Notes under the pieces: model-generated
The model's database searches: none
What the model was told of the DNA's origin: nothing
Seen by the model: the letters and a program-made list of their open reading frames with translations, nothing else
Shown: piece after piece, positions 34,369 through 45,884 of the stretch
Numbering within the stretch: the first letter of the stretch is position 1
How the letters are laid out: each line of letters opens with the position of its first letter
Origin: Caenorhabditis elegans
Lineage: Eukaryota; Nematoda; Chromadorea; Rhabditida; Rhabditidae
NCBI RefSeq assembly: GCF_000002985.6
Contig: NC_003283.11
Location: 1,054,001-1,118,000, forward strand
DNA length: 64,000 bases
Direction: 5' to 3'
Program-made: the position numbers and the translations under genes

Positions 34369-35891
34369 ATGCCATCCCGTAGCCTTCCAACTACACAAAC
34401 TGATCCGCTTTTGCCACGCAGCTCAAATAGGTATGTTCCTTTCATTTTCCTTTCAAAATATGTCCTTCTAAGATCACGATCAACTAGTTCCCATCACAGC
34501 TGCAAAACTATCGTTAAGATACTTTTTATATTTATTGGAATATTGATGATATCAGCACCAATTGCTTATGGTTTGACTATAATGACTGGTAATTACGATG
34601 ATAGCAAGCCTTGTAAGCTATTTACAAAACCGTTACGAAATACAAATGTGCTTATTTCAGATTCGTTTACATATTTTATTACAAATGTATTTAATACCTT
34701 CATCAGCATTGTGCCGGTATCTATTTCATCAGTAGCTTCAAAGCAATCACCACCCACAACAAAAACTGAATTTCCAATACCTTCAAGTTCTAATTTTTCC
34801 ACAGAAACTGAATTCAACAGCCCGATTAAAAGAACCGAAACATTTAATGAAGAAGAATCAAATGCCACCAATGAAACTTTTTTATCCAAAGAACCTATAT
34901 CCACGTTTTCAACAACTATAACAGCATTGCCAGTTTCCGGAGAAAGACCCATATCTACGATTATTGTCAATCATGGAGAGAATCATGAAAATCCACCTCT
35001 CGCTCAAGTTGCCACGTGTCCAGATGATTGGATGACTTATGAAAGACCACAAGGAAGATGGTGTATGAAGGTTAGTTTTCACGGTTTATTGTAGTAAATA
35101 TTGTAGTAAATCTTTGGTGCAGTTTGGAATTGAAAAGCTTAGTAAACTAATAAACATCATCAAACATGTCTTCTTGTTCTTCTGAAGAGAGAGGAAGGTA
35201 CTCAATTTTCAAGGTTGTAACTTATATTATGAGCTCACAAATATATTCCACTTCAAGCTAAATCAAGATATATAGGCGTTCTACGGAAAGATGTCCCAGT
35301 CCGATGCCGAAGCAGAGTGCAACGCAGTCGGAGCAAAACTTTCAGGACTTCAAAACGCAAACGAAAGGATGAATATTTCTTGTAGGCCAAGAGTAATATA
35401 ATCACAACCAATCAGATAATTAAGATGTTCTTCGTGACTTGGTATACAAGGATGGTGGTGGAAAATACACAGCTTGGCTCGGTGGGAAGAGAAAAGCTAG
35501 CTGCCCGACCGGCGCCTCTTGTGCCCGACTGAACAGTATCGAGTGGACTGATGGGCACACGACAGGCACTGATGGATTTTCAACTGGTACTCGGGAGCTC
35601 GACGGCACTTATCTACAAAAATTCCGGTATGTCAGTTATTCGCTAAGAATATATTAATTCCCGTATACTCTCTATTAACCTGGCATTCAGGATGAAATTT
35701 GTAGTGGGATGTATGGATTTAAGATTAATCGACTCATTTTTAGGGGAGTTCAACAATGTTTGCACATGATTGTCACTCCATATTCCGATACCGAGCTTGG
35801 ATTCGCAGACTTCGTTCACGGTTCAGTGGATGATGAGTTTTGTACAGCAACATGGGTTAAAGCATACGTCTGTGGAAAGTTGCCGAGCTAA
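34369..35891 (+). CDS. Type II membrane C-type lectin-like protein
   Basis: Six exons (34369..34430, 34473..34612, 34661..35070, 35276..35381, 35425..35626, 35744..35891) join in phase to 355 aa. The N-terminus is basic and Ser-rich (MPSRSLPTTQTDPLLPRSSN), followed by one transmembrane segment (ILFIFIGILMISAPIAYGLT) and no signal peptide, hence type II. A Ser/Thr-rich stalk with several Asn-X-Ser/Thr sites leads into a C-type lectin domain: CPDDWMTYERPQGRWCMK, MSQSDAEAECNAVGAKLSGL, YTAWLGGKRKASCPTGASC, SIEWTDGHTTGTDGF, QQCLHM, DEFCTATWVKAYVCGK. No EPN or QPD sugar-binding motif is evident, so the ligand may not be a sugar. Introns 1 and 2 (42 and 48 bp) are multiples of three and open, so they could be retained. 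Exons 1-2 have exactly the lengths of those in the gene at 27.5-30.0 kb. Confidence 0.87.
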
Positions 35892-38678
35892 CTGATGATC
35901 TGTTGTTTTAAACGAATAAAATTTTGCGTTAAAGTGAAACTGATGATTACAGAACGTCATAAAAACGTATATAATTGATACCACATTGAGGCGGTAATTT
36001 TTAGCTATATGATCATCATCAGTTTTTCTAACGAAATTTTAAACCGACATTAACATCTTTATGAATTTTTCGAAAAGCCTCATTACGATACTCGTATCAG
36101 TAGTATCTTTGTGCACACTTTGAGTCTAAACACGCGCTCTCGTCCTGCCGCCGAACACGTTCTGCAGGAATGGACGTGCTTTCTAACAGCTCTAGTTGCT
36201 AATAACTATGTGACTCACTTCCTTATCACCATACTATCTCAAATAAATTCCTCATTTGATCCGACGGCTTCGCTCGTGCCAGGACCCTATTAGCCAGTTG
36301 TTCCATTGTATTTTTATTTTTTGCAGTCATTTAAATTAGAGAAATTGTACAATATTTATATTTAATTTTGTAATTTATCTGTTTATGTAGATATTACTCC
36401 AAAATGGTATAAATACTAAAATTAACTAATTTTTCAATAGTTGTATAAACTCTTAGGCCCAGAGCCAGGCACTTCCAGGAAAATAAAGCCAACAATTTGG
36501 ATTTTTTTCTAATTTCAGAGAAAAAAGTGGAAACATTTGATTCGGTGCAGTTGGAAAATGAACCAAGGTCGGAATTTTCTTATTTTTTAAATGCGAAAGT
36601 AACGATTCAAGTGGTTTCTGTCGTTTTATTGGCGATTCTTGGGAAACAATAATAATAATAATTTATTACGCTCGCTGGGAGACGTGAAGGAATACAGAAT
36701 ACCAGAATACCATAGTTATCATTGTTCGCTAGAATTGGAGCAGCTGGGCAATCGTTTCCATTCGATTAGAATGTTGTCCTTGTCCTTGCGTTGTCCTTGC
36801 GTAGACTCCCCCATAGTGGGCGAGCGATTCCCGAGTGAAAATAATCACGGAATGTGAAAATAATCACGGAATGGTATTAAGACGAATTAAGACGAAGAAG
36901 AATTTAAATTAAAAAATTAAATATTTTCTACTTTAATGTTGTCCCAACAAAACAACAATGATCTTCAGAAAATCATTAATTCTTGTCATTGAAAAATATG
37001 AAGAATTGAATGCTTACGGTAGGTAAGAATTTTTTTTTCCTTTCGCTTTACAGTTAGGACATCTTGAGCAGGTTTTATTTCGCCATTCCACATTCAATAT
37101 CAATATTATTTTTGGTGAAGTACTAAGTTGTTTAGAAGTACTAAGTTGTCTTGTTCTCAAGAAATCATCTATTTAACATTTGTGAAGGTCACTTTTGAAA
37201 TTACTACTTATTGCTTATAATACTGAGAAAAAAAAAGTGTCATCGCATTGGATCAGATATGATTGCTAATTCTTAGGAATGAATAACACAAAATACATGA
37301 CCATCGATACAATTTATCTTATAAGCAACATTTGTATGAAATGATTGCATGATAACACCACAGCATTTTGGCACCGCCTCTTTTTCCTACCTATTTAACC
37401 CCAGCTGGTCCTGACCGTTTAATTTATGGTTTTTCGACCATTTTTGGCGTTTTCAGGCATAATTTTTGTTTTTGAATTTTTGGAGTCAGTTTTCATCAAA
37501 AAGCTGTGATCGAAAACGGAAAATATATTTTATTTTTCATTCACTCTGCTACCATTAAGACCCTTTTTCCGTTTTCAGTGCACAATCGGTTCAAAAAACT
37601 CACTCTCTCGCCCATGAGAGACGCCGAGAAAGTTAATCACGATATTTTATTTAACTTTTGAATTAAAAAGAGGCCGTGCAATTATTTCATTTTTCAAAAA
37701 ATATTCCTAATTTGATTTTTGACCAATTGTTTTGTTGAAATGTGTCACGCCACCGAATCTCTTTTTAATTGATAATCTTTTTATACTTTGCTGTTGATTT
37801 GAAAAAAAGGAAGATAGAGGAAGTAGTCATTTTAATCAGCGGTTTGCAGCCACCTTCAGCATCCATCATTTGTGAGAGAGATCTCACTCTCCTTTTTGCC
37901 ATGACTCTGACATTGCTAGTTGTCAGTTTAAAGGTGGTGTAGTCGAATTTTTATTTCATTTGCCAGCCCATTCCGAATTATTGTAGAACTTTCCAGAAGG
38001 TTCTAGAACTTTTAAGAAAATTCTCAAATTTCGAAACAACTTCAACATTCACTTTAAAAATTTTTTTAGCTGAAAATTCAAAGTATTTGAGTGTTCTAGA
38101 ACATACTGGGAGACTCAACAAAATTTTGAAATGTTCAAAAAAAGAAATCCGAATTCCCACAAAACAATTTGCCAGAAATTGGATTTCTCGTCAAAATTTC
38201 CCTCACAAATTTCAAGTCAATATCCCTTCAAAAGACAAAAAGCCCATTTTCCCAAATTTTCTAAGTGTATTTGAGCCTACGGTCTTCAACCTGAGTTATT
38301 AGGCTTGGAATAGACTTAAAATTTTCTTATCGCTTCTACTTGTGTTCAGGCCTACGGCCCTCAATCTGAATTATTAGGTTTGGAAGAGGCTAAACGGTTG
38401 CCAACGTCTCTACATGCGTTCGGGCTTGCGACCCTCAATTCGGTTGAGTGAACTTTCAGACAAAAAACTTAGTCTCGTATAAGGCATTTAGCCTGCTCTG
38501 TTGGGGATGTGATTAGAAGCTACTTTCAGTTTCCGGCAAATCTTGGCATGAGTTTTTTTTGCCTGAGTTGATAAGTGCGTTGCCAAAAAAACTAATTATA
38601 TCTTTCTTGACATTGGGCAACAAAACACTTTAAACAAACCAAATTGAATTATCTTTAGACACACTTTTCAAACGACTA
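35892..38678. other. Intergenic with duplicated fragments, no clear gene
   Basis: About 2.8 kb. At 36061 an ATG opens a signal-peptide-like stretch (MNFSKSLITILVSVVSLCTL) that meets TGA at once. Near 36790-36870 short direct duplications occur (TTGTCCTTGCG, AAAATAATCACGGAATG). At 38260-38460 the words CCTACGGTCTTCAACCTGAG and CCTACGGCCCTCAATCTGAA repeat with TTATTAGGCTTGGAA. None supports a gene model. Confidence 0.4.
35915..35920 (+). terminator. Poly(A) signal of the lectin gene
   Basis: AATAAA 24 bp after the lectin stop codon. Confidence 0.7.
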
Positions 38679-41600
38679 ATGTCATCGCAAAATCCTGTGT
38701 ACTCTCCTCTGTCGCTAGGAGAAACAAACATGTAAGTTCTTTTAATATTTAACTAAAGTTTTGCACTTTTCTTAGAATCCTGAAGTATCAGTGAGAATTT
38801 TATTGAAAATTTAAGATCGCAACAAAAGCATCCTTCTAAAAAGAGCACAGCTTTGGCTCTCGTTGGAACTCTAGTCATTTTTTCAACAGTCTCTTTAGCC
38901 ATATTTGGGGGTTTTTCAAACGACGACTCTGATGACAATTTTGGAATAGGTTTAGTTTTGCCATCTAAACTCTTGTGATCACTACCGATTTTCAGCTCAC
39001 GTGCCATACCATAAGACATTAACAACACAGAATGAGTCTATCCAATTGGGAAACCGTTTCAAAAACAGATACTTTGAGTTCAAGTACGAAATTGTACGAG
39101 GAAACTATTCACACACTAACGAAGATGAATTAGCGGTTAAACCATTTATCGTGAGGAATATTGAAAGACATTCTGATGGAGAACCATACGATGTATACTT
39201 ACATAAGATAAAACCTGATGAGGAAGGAATGGTATGTTTGACCTTCACAAAAGTAGACTTACTGGGTTTCAGATCTACTGGAAATTCAACTTAAAGGCTA
39301 CTGATAAAGTAGTGAAGACGCTGGTAATTCGAATGATAGGAATCAATCAGACACTCAACGAAGGAGGCAAAGCCGAGGCTTGTTTGGAAACTTTTGAGGT
39401 TCTGAAATTTTTTCGAATTTTTTGAAGTAAACTTAATTTCAAGAACTGCTTGGAAGCTCCGGCAAACCAGGATTTGACCATTGATATGCCACGAGCTGAC
39501 ACTCTTTTCTTAGGAGTGAGTTTTCTTTCACGTAGAAGCTATTACGAGTAAATTTTAAGGTAAAGCTGTACAAGAATATAAAAGTATTCCGATATGCTGA
39601 AGAGTGTATGGGATGTGAGGAGCTTGAGAGCGGTTTTTCGGTTAAAGCCTACTGGGGTGAGTATTTTTACAAGACTTCAGTGGCCCAAAGCGGTGCAACC
39701 CTTTTAAAAATTACGCAGCTTAAAAAAAGTTAGCTCTAAATTATAAATGCGTGGTATGTAGGCGTTACCTGCATGGTTTTGTAGCCACTGCCAATATCTG
39801 CGCACCGTTGAGCCGCCTGTGTGATTTCTAGGCGTCACCTGCGTGCTTTTTGGTTGCTTGTGTGGTCTTGAAGCGTTGCCTGTGTGGTGGGCAGTCACCT
39901 CCGTGGTTTGGAGCGGTGCCTGCTTTGATTTATCTGAGCACGATAAGAGTATTACCGGTACAGAGAGTGCAGATAGTTTGAGAGTGACAGACATCCGGGA
40001 CCCAATGGGGCGGGGCGCGCGGAAGAGACGATTTGTGTCGATTTACGAAATTTTCCTCGTTGTCATCATTTCGTAAATCGACACAAATCGTCTCTTCCGC
40101 GCGCCCCGCCCCATTGGGTCCCGGATGTCTGTCACTCTCTAACTATCTACACTCTCTGTACCGGTAATAATATCTTGTAGAAAGTATAAGGTCTTTGTGT
40201 TCATCCCTTGAAGATTTCATTGATTTTTTGTTGGGACATGAAAACTGATCACCCAAAAATGTGTAAAAACTAATTTCTGCAAAATCTACAACTTAATTTT
40301 AATTTCCGTAGTTTCAACGCAAGATCACCTTCTCAACATTTCCTCTACATTCCATGACGACAGTGGACGGGTTTTTGCACTGTCCCCAAAGACTGGAGAA
40401 AACTATGCAAAGTTCACGTATAACTTCCTTAATAATTCGTATTCACACAACGAGCCAGATGGGTCACCAGTCAGATTATTCGATTTTAATGGCTTGGAAC
40501 GAGTAGAGGATTATACAGAGAATACTGTATTCTTACGCAGAAAAAACCCAAAGGAAAAGGGAAACGTAGGTTTTTCATTTATAAAATAAGCGTAATTTGT
40601 TAAAATCTATCATAGATTAAATGGGCGCTCGATTTGAATATCGATGGACTATCAGTGGAGACAGTTGTGATCAAAATCATAGGAATCGACGAAATTGACA
40701 ATGGTGGAGGAACGGCCATAGCCTGTGGACATGATCTTACTTCAATAGTTAACCCGGTAAGCGGCAAAATTTAATTAGAGAAGTACTGTAGGGGTAGTGC
40801 AGGGGTATTTTAAAGGTACTGTAGAAGTACCGCAGGTCTTGACACAACAAAAATTGATTTTCACACAATTTTCGAGAAACATTTTTTCAGAGATGCGGCA
40901 ATATTCCGTTTAACGGAAAAATCACTTTTTTTAATAACGCTTTCCATCGTTTATATTTGAATGTAAGTATTTACTGATCTTTAACCAATTCTAGCTGTCC
41001 AATTCCAGATAACGCTGGACGAGGATATTCAAATTTTTAAGACCAAACTCGATGACGAGGGCAGTTTGGAGAATGTTTCTGTTGAAGTGTACTGGAGTGA
41101 CTGGAGAGGTACATAGGAGTACTGTAGGGGTACTGTAGCATTACAGTAGCATTAGAGTAGTCAGAGCATTAGCAAATTGCCGGAATTGAAAATTTCTGAA
41201 AAATTGTGGTTTTGCTCATTTTTTTTCGAAACTTCAAAATTTTAATTTTAATCGGCAAAATTGTACGCATCCCATTAGGTCAAGGAATAAGTTTTTTCGT
41301 TTTTTTTCAGTTTTGATTTTTTTCAAATATTGTTTTGTAGTTATATAGAAGACTGTTAGCAATGAGAAGCCTATTAATATCCGTCATATCAGGCACCTTT
41401 AAGAATAATTCCAGCTCAAAACAAAACAAAACACTTTTTTTTTTTGGTTTTTTTTTCGTGAAACTAAAAAGTTTACATTCTTTAAGGTGTTAGACCGTTA
41501 GTTAATCACAAAATCAAAACTGAAAAAAAAACGACAAAACGTATTCCTTGACCTGATATGAATGTTCCTACATCTATTTTGATTTTTCTATTAAAGTAAC

Positions 41601-44600
41601 TATGAAAATATCTTTAAAAGACGAGAAATAATTCTAAAAGGTATAGTTTTAAGTGATTCCGTCTTATGAAACATCCATCTAAAAACTTCCGGCGAAATGA
41701 TGTTTGGCAAACGGATTGCCGGAATTGAAAAAAAATTGAAAATTTCCAGCAAGTCGACAAACCGGCAATTTGCAGATTTGCCGACATTGTTGACAAAAAA
41801 ACTGCCAAACGGCAATTGCCTTTCACCCCTGGCCTAGACTCCTGTAAAGACCATTTTCAGATGACGTGCCATTCCATTGGACATTAAAAACGCAGAATGA
41901 GTCTATCCAATTGGGAAACCGTTTCAAAAACAGATACTTTGAGTTCAAGTACGAAATTGAACGCGGAAAATATTCACACACTAACGAAGATGAATCAGCG
42001 GTTAAACCATTTCTTGTGAAAAATATCGAAAGACATGCTGATGACGACACATACGATGTATACTTACAAAAGATAAAACCTGATGAGGAAGGAATGGTAT
42101 GTTTGACCTTCACAAAAGTAGACTTACTGGGTTTCAGATCTACTGGAAATTCGACTTAAAGGCTACTGATAAAGTAGTGAAGACGCTGGTAATTCGAATG
42201 ATAGGAATCAATCAGACACTCAACGGAGGAGGCAAAGCCGAGGCTTGTTTGGAAACTTTTGAGGTTTTGCAGTTTTTTTGAATTTTTTGAAGTAAAGTTA
42301 ATTTCAAGAATTGCACGGAAATTCCGGTGGACGAGGATTTGATCATTGATATGCCACGAGCTGACACTCTTTTCTTAGGAGTAAGTTTTCTTTCACCTAG
42401 AAGCAACTACGAGTAAATTTAAGGTAAAGCTGTACAAGAATATAAAAATATTCCGCAAAGCTGAAAGGTGTGTGCGATGTTCGGGGCTTTTGAGCGGTTT
42501 TTCGGTTAAAGCCTACTGGGGTGAGTTTTTTTCACGACTTCGGTGGGGTAAGACTTTTAAAAATTACGCAGCTTGAAAAAAAGTTAGTTCTATATTATAA
42601 ATGATTTAAAGTATATTCTACCGGCGGTGGTGTAGTCAATTTTTTTTATTGAAAACTTTGTCAAAATTGTTTGAAAACACCGAATTTCATAATGAAAGAC
42701 AATTATTTATTTAATTATCACCCTAACGAAACTTGGTGGTTTTGTGAAATTTTGGGGCAAAAAAAGTCTCAGATTTCGGCACCTTAAAGGTGGTGTAGTA
42801 GATTTTAGACTCAAATTGTCTGAAAACACCGAATTTCGTAATGAAACTTCTTGAAAACTTTCCAAAAAAAAGTTATGACAGCTCAAAAAATGGCCTACAA
42901 TTAGGTAAAATTTGAAATTTGAAAAACATAAATGTTTTTTAAAGTCGACGGACGGCGATATTTTTTAATTTTTTTACCAAATCTCGCCGTCCATCGACTA
43001 AAATTCATAAATGAAGTTGAAAACGCGAGATAATTGACATGTGTACCCAAAATTTGACGGTGATTTCAAAAAAAAAATTGTTACCAGTCGCTGCGACATT
43101 GGCAAGTCGGTCAAATTTCAAATTTTACCTAATTGTAGGCCATTTTTTGAGCTCTCATAACTTTTTTTTGGAAAGTTTTCAAGAAGTTTCATTATAAAAT
43201 TCGGTGTTTTCAGACAATTTTGAGTCTAATAAAGCAACAAAAAATCGAATACACCACCTTTAAGGTGCCGGAATCTGAGACTTTGCTTTTTTTGCCCCAA
43301 AATTTCACAAAACTACCAAATTTCGTTAGGGTGATAATTAAACAAATACCTATTTCCACTAGTTCTGGTACTGTCAAGCATTTTTCTCCAAAACTTTTTT
43401 ACTGTAGTCGCACTGTAGGAGTAATGTAGCGTCACTGTCGGGGTACTGCTGGGATACTGTAGGGGTACTTCAGGAGTACAGTAGTGTAGGAGTACTGTAG
43501 CGGTATTGGGGGGGGGGGTACTGTAGGGGTACAATAATGGTACTGTAGGGGTACAGTTGTGTTATCGTAGGGGTATTGCAATGTTACTGTAGGAATACTG
43601 TAATGGTATTGTTGGGGCGCTTTAGCGGAATTACTGGTCTAGATAGTGTAGATATGTAGTTGAAGATGTGTTGTAAAGAATTTTTCTCCAAAACTTTGAA
43701 GTGCCATAACATTTTTGAGATATTTTCAGAAAGTCTCATTACGAAATTCGGTAGTTTTGGGCTATTTTATGTATAAAATAGGTTTCGGTACTCTACTTTT
43801 AATTTCTGTAGTTTCAACGCAAGATCACCTTCTCAACATTTCCTCTACATTCCATGACGACAGTGGACGGGTTTTTGCACTGTCCCCAAAGACTGGAGAA
43901 AACTATGCAAAGTTCACGTATAACTTCATCAATAATTTGTATTCACACACCGAGCCAGATGGGTCACCAGTCAGATTATTCGATTTTAATGGCTTGGAAC
44001 GAGTAGAGGATTATACAGAGAATACTGTATTCTTACGCAGAAAAAACCCAAAGGAAAAGGGAAACGTAGGTTTTTCATTTATAAAATAAGCGTAATTTGT
44101 TAAAATCTAGATTCGATGGGCGCTCAATTTGAGAATCGATGGAAAATACGTGGAAAAAGTAGTTATTGGAATAATTGGAATTGAAGAGATTGCCAATCGG
44201 GGAGGAACGGCCAGAGCCTGTTGGAATGTTTTATACGTAAGTTTGGGAATTTTCACTATGAGAGTAGTGTAGGGAAATTGGTGGGTACTGTAGGGGTAAT
44301 GCAGGAGTACTGTAGAAGAACTTAAGTGGTGCTGTAGGAGTACTGTAGGGATACCGTATTTTTGGAGTGCATATCCCAAAATTTAGCGCTTTTTGCAGAA
44401 TTGCATCGATATTCCGATTGACGGAACTTTCACATTGCAAAATAATGTTGTCGATCTTTCTTTGGATGTAAGTATTTATTGATCTTTACACAATTCTAGC
44501 TATTCAATTTCAGATAGAGCTGGACGAGGATATTCAAATTTTTAGGACCAAACTCGACGATGAGGGCAGTTTGGAGAATGTTTCTGTTGAAGTCTACTGG

Positions 44601-44883
44601 AGGGGCCAGAGAGGTACATAGGAGTACGGTAGGGGTATTGTAGGATCACTGTGGGGATACTGTAGGATTACAGTAGGAGTACAGTGTAGATGTACTGTAG
44701 GATCATTGTAGGATCACTGTAAGGGTACTGTAATGATACTGTAGGAGTACTGTAGTTTTAGAAACCGGTGTTTTGAAGGCATTGAGGTGACCGGTAAGTG
44801 TCGGGGAACTGTAGTTATCAAAAAAAATATACCTAAAAACTGAAAAAAATCAAAAATCTTTCAATTTTTCAGAGAACAACTAA
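38679..44883 (+). CDS. Type II membrane protein with four tandem ectodomain repeats (A-B-A-B), 799 aa
   Basis: Nineteen exons join in phase with no stop: 38679..38731, 38792..38949, 38996..39231, 39273..39398, 39444..39515, 39560..39656, 40312..40565, 40616..40756, 40891..40962, 41009..41108, 41861..42096, 42138..42263, 42309..42380, 42424..42520, 43812..44065, 44111..44236, 44399..44467, 44514..44613, 44873..44883. A cytoplasmic tail (MSSQNPVYSPLSLGETN) and one transmembrane segment (about 37-57) precede four repeats of about 180 aa, each on four exons: A1 71-247, B1 248-436, A2 437-613, B2 614-796. Each has a tyrosine-rich start (FEFKYEIVRGNYSHTNED; NYAKFTYNFLNNSYSHNE), a VIKIIGI strand, a Cys pair across the second and third exons, and an acidic DEDIQIF stretch near the end. 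A1/A2 and B1/B2 are almost identical even in introns, so the pair duplicated recently. I do not recognise the domain. The exon 2 acceptor (GAAGTATCAG) is the weakest call. Confidence 0.82.
39951..40168. mobile_element. Near-perfect 100-bp-arm hairpin element
   Basis: Arms 39951-40050 and 40069-40168 are inverted copies with about two mismatches (ATTACCGGTACAGAGAGTG against CACTCTCTGTACCGGTAAT; CGGGGCGCGCGGAAGAGACG), separated by an 18-bp loop. It lies in intron 6 of the four-repeat gene. Such high identity suggests a recent insertion. Confidence 0.9.
41160..41835. mobile_element. GGCAAAT-family element in intron 10
   Basis: Contains AAATTGCCGGAATTGAAAAT, the conserved core split by an internal stretch (AATTGTACGCATCCCATTAG, later TGAATGTTCCTACATCTATT and TCCGTCTTATGAAACATCC) and the terminus GGCAATTGCCTTTCACCCCTG. 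The split suggests a second insertion or a composite: GTCAAGGAATAAG...AAAAAAACGAC in the middle reads as its own inverted repeat. Confidence 0.6.
42703..43348. repeat. Large foldback, arms of over 200 bp
   Basis: Arms read TTTAATTATCACCCTAACGA ... GGCACCTTAAAGGTGGTGTA ... AAAAATGGCCTACAATTAGG at left and inverted at right (CCTAATTGTAGGCCATTTTT ... TACACCACCTTTAAGGTGCC ... TTCGTTAGGGTGATAATTAA). A small inner hairpin (GTCGACGGACGGCGA / TCGCCGTCCATCGAC) marks the centre. It sits between exons 14 and 15 of the four-repeat gene. Related pieces occur at 43690-43800, 45115-45180 and 48640-49055. Confidence 0.85.
43385..43640. repeat. TACTGTAGGGGTAC minisatellite
   Basis: Degenerate GTACTGTAGGGGTAC units, with a run of nine G residues near 43508. 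Shorter tracts of the same unit are at 44260-44350 and 44615-44760 in later introns of the same gene. Confidence 0.75.
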
Positions 44884-44932
44884 GAATACTCTGCACCGCC
44901 CATTTGGTTTCTTTTTTTTTTTGTAAATTACA

Positions 44933-44938
44933 AATAAA
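44933..44938 (+). terminator. Poly(A) signal of the four-repeat gene
   Basis: AATAAA 50 bp after the TAA of the terminal 11-bp exon. Confidence 0.6.
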
Positions 44939-45109
44939 AATGTGCGATTTTTTCTTTTTAAATATTATTCATTTGTCGACAGTTTCCGACAAACGTCCAA
45001 CAAACAACCAACAAACAATAACGAAAAAAAAAACTTGTATCATATTTGTGCCCGCATCGAACCAAAAAACATCTCAATTGACGAGAAGTTGCCAAAAATG
45101 AGCCATTTT

Positions 45110-45605
45110 TTCTAAAACTTTAAGCACCCATAACTTTTTTTTGAAAATTTTTCAAAACGTCTCATTCGAGTTCAGCCTATTGAGAGCTTTCAAACAAATA
45201 TAATCATGACTAGGTTTCACTAACTTTGAAAATTTTGGGTCTCGCCACGAAAATGGGGTTACTGTAGCTTAGCGTTTTCGTGGTGGGAGCCGATTTTTGC
45301 AATGTCATGAGGTTATTCAAACTCAGCTCGAAAATTTCAATTTCCCGCCGCCAAAAGATTTATCCGAAAATTTGAATTTTCGAGTAAATTTGGGTCCCGC
45401 CACGAAAAGTGACGAAATTAAAAAAAATACTAAAAAAGTTTTTTCAACCGGACCAGTTTGGCAATGATTATGCCACGTACGAACCAAAATTTCAAAAATA
45501 TGTGAAAATTTCGAGCTTACAGTGAAGAGATTCTGAGGAGAAATTTCGGGTCTCGCCACGGAAATGGGGTTACTGTAGCTTAGCATTTTTGTGATGGGAG
45601 CCGAG
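45110..45605. repeat. Composite repeat with GGTTACTGTAGCTTAGC blocks
   Basis: The sequence CGAAAATGGGGTTACTGTAG (with TTAGCGTTTTCGTGGTGGGA) at 45248-45290 recurs near 45558-45602. Between them the word CGCCACGAAAAGTGACG is inverted relative to the blocks. Non-coding. Confidence 0.65.
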
Positions 45606-45884
45606 GCTCAACATGAAAAGTACTCCTTGTTTTTTAATGATATCCTTGGTTAGTGTTCTGGATTTTTTTCAGCATTACCTGTTGGCTGAAAATAAAGTTT
45701 ACATTTTTTTAAGATGGAGTTTAGATATTAGAGTTTAGAAAGAGTTCAACTCTACCACGCGGTCGAATTTTTTATTCAAATAAAAAGATGTTCAAAATTC
45801 CATATTTTCCATAATTTTCAGTTTAAAATATTTTGAAAACCAGTGCACATTTAAAATTCCATATTCTCCATAATTCATATCAGG

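Noticed and set aside
34431..34472. Lectin exon 1 read straight through into exon 2
   Set aside because: The 42-bp stretch is open and in frame, but it has GTATG and CTAAG ends, and the paralogous gene has an intron at exactly the same point that contains a stop, so splicing is more likely.
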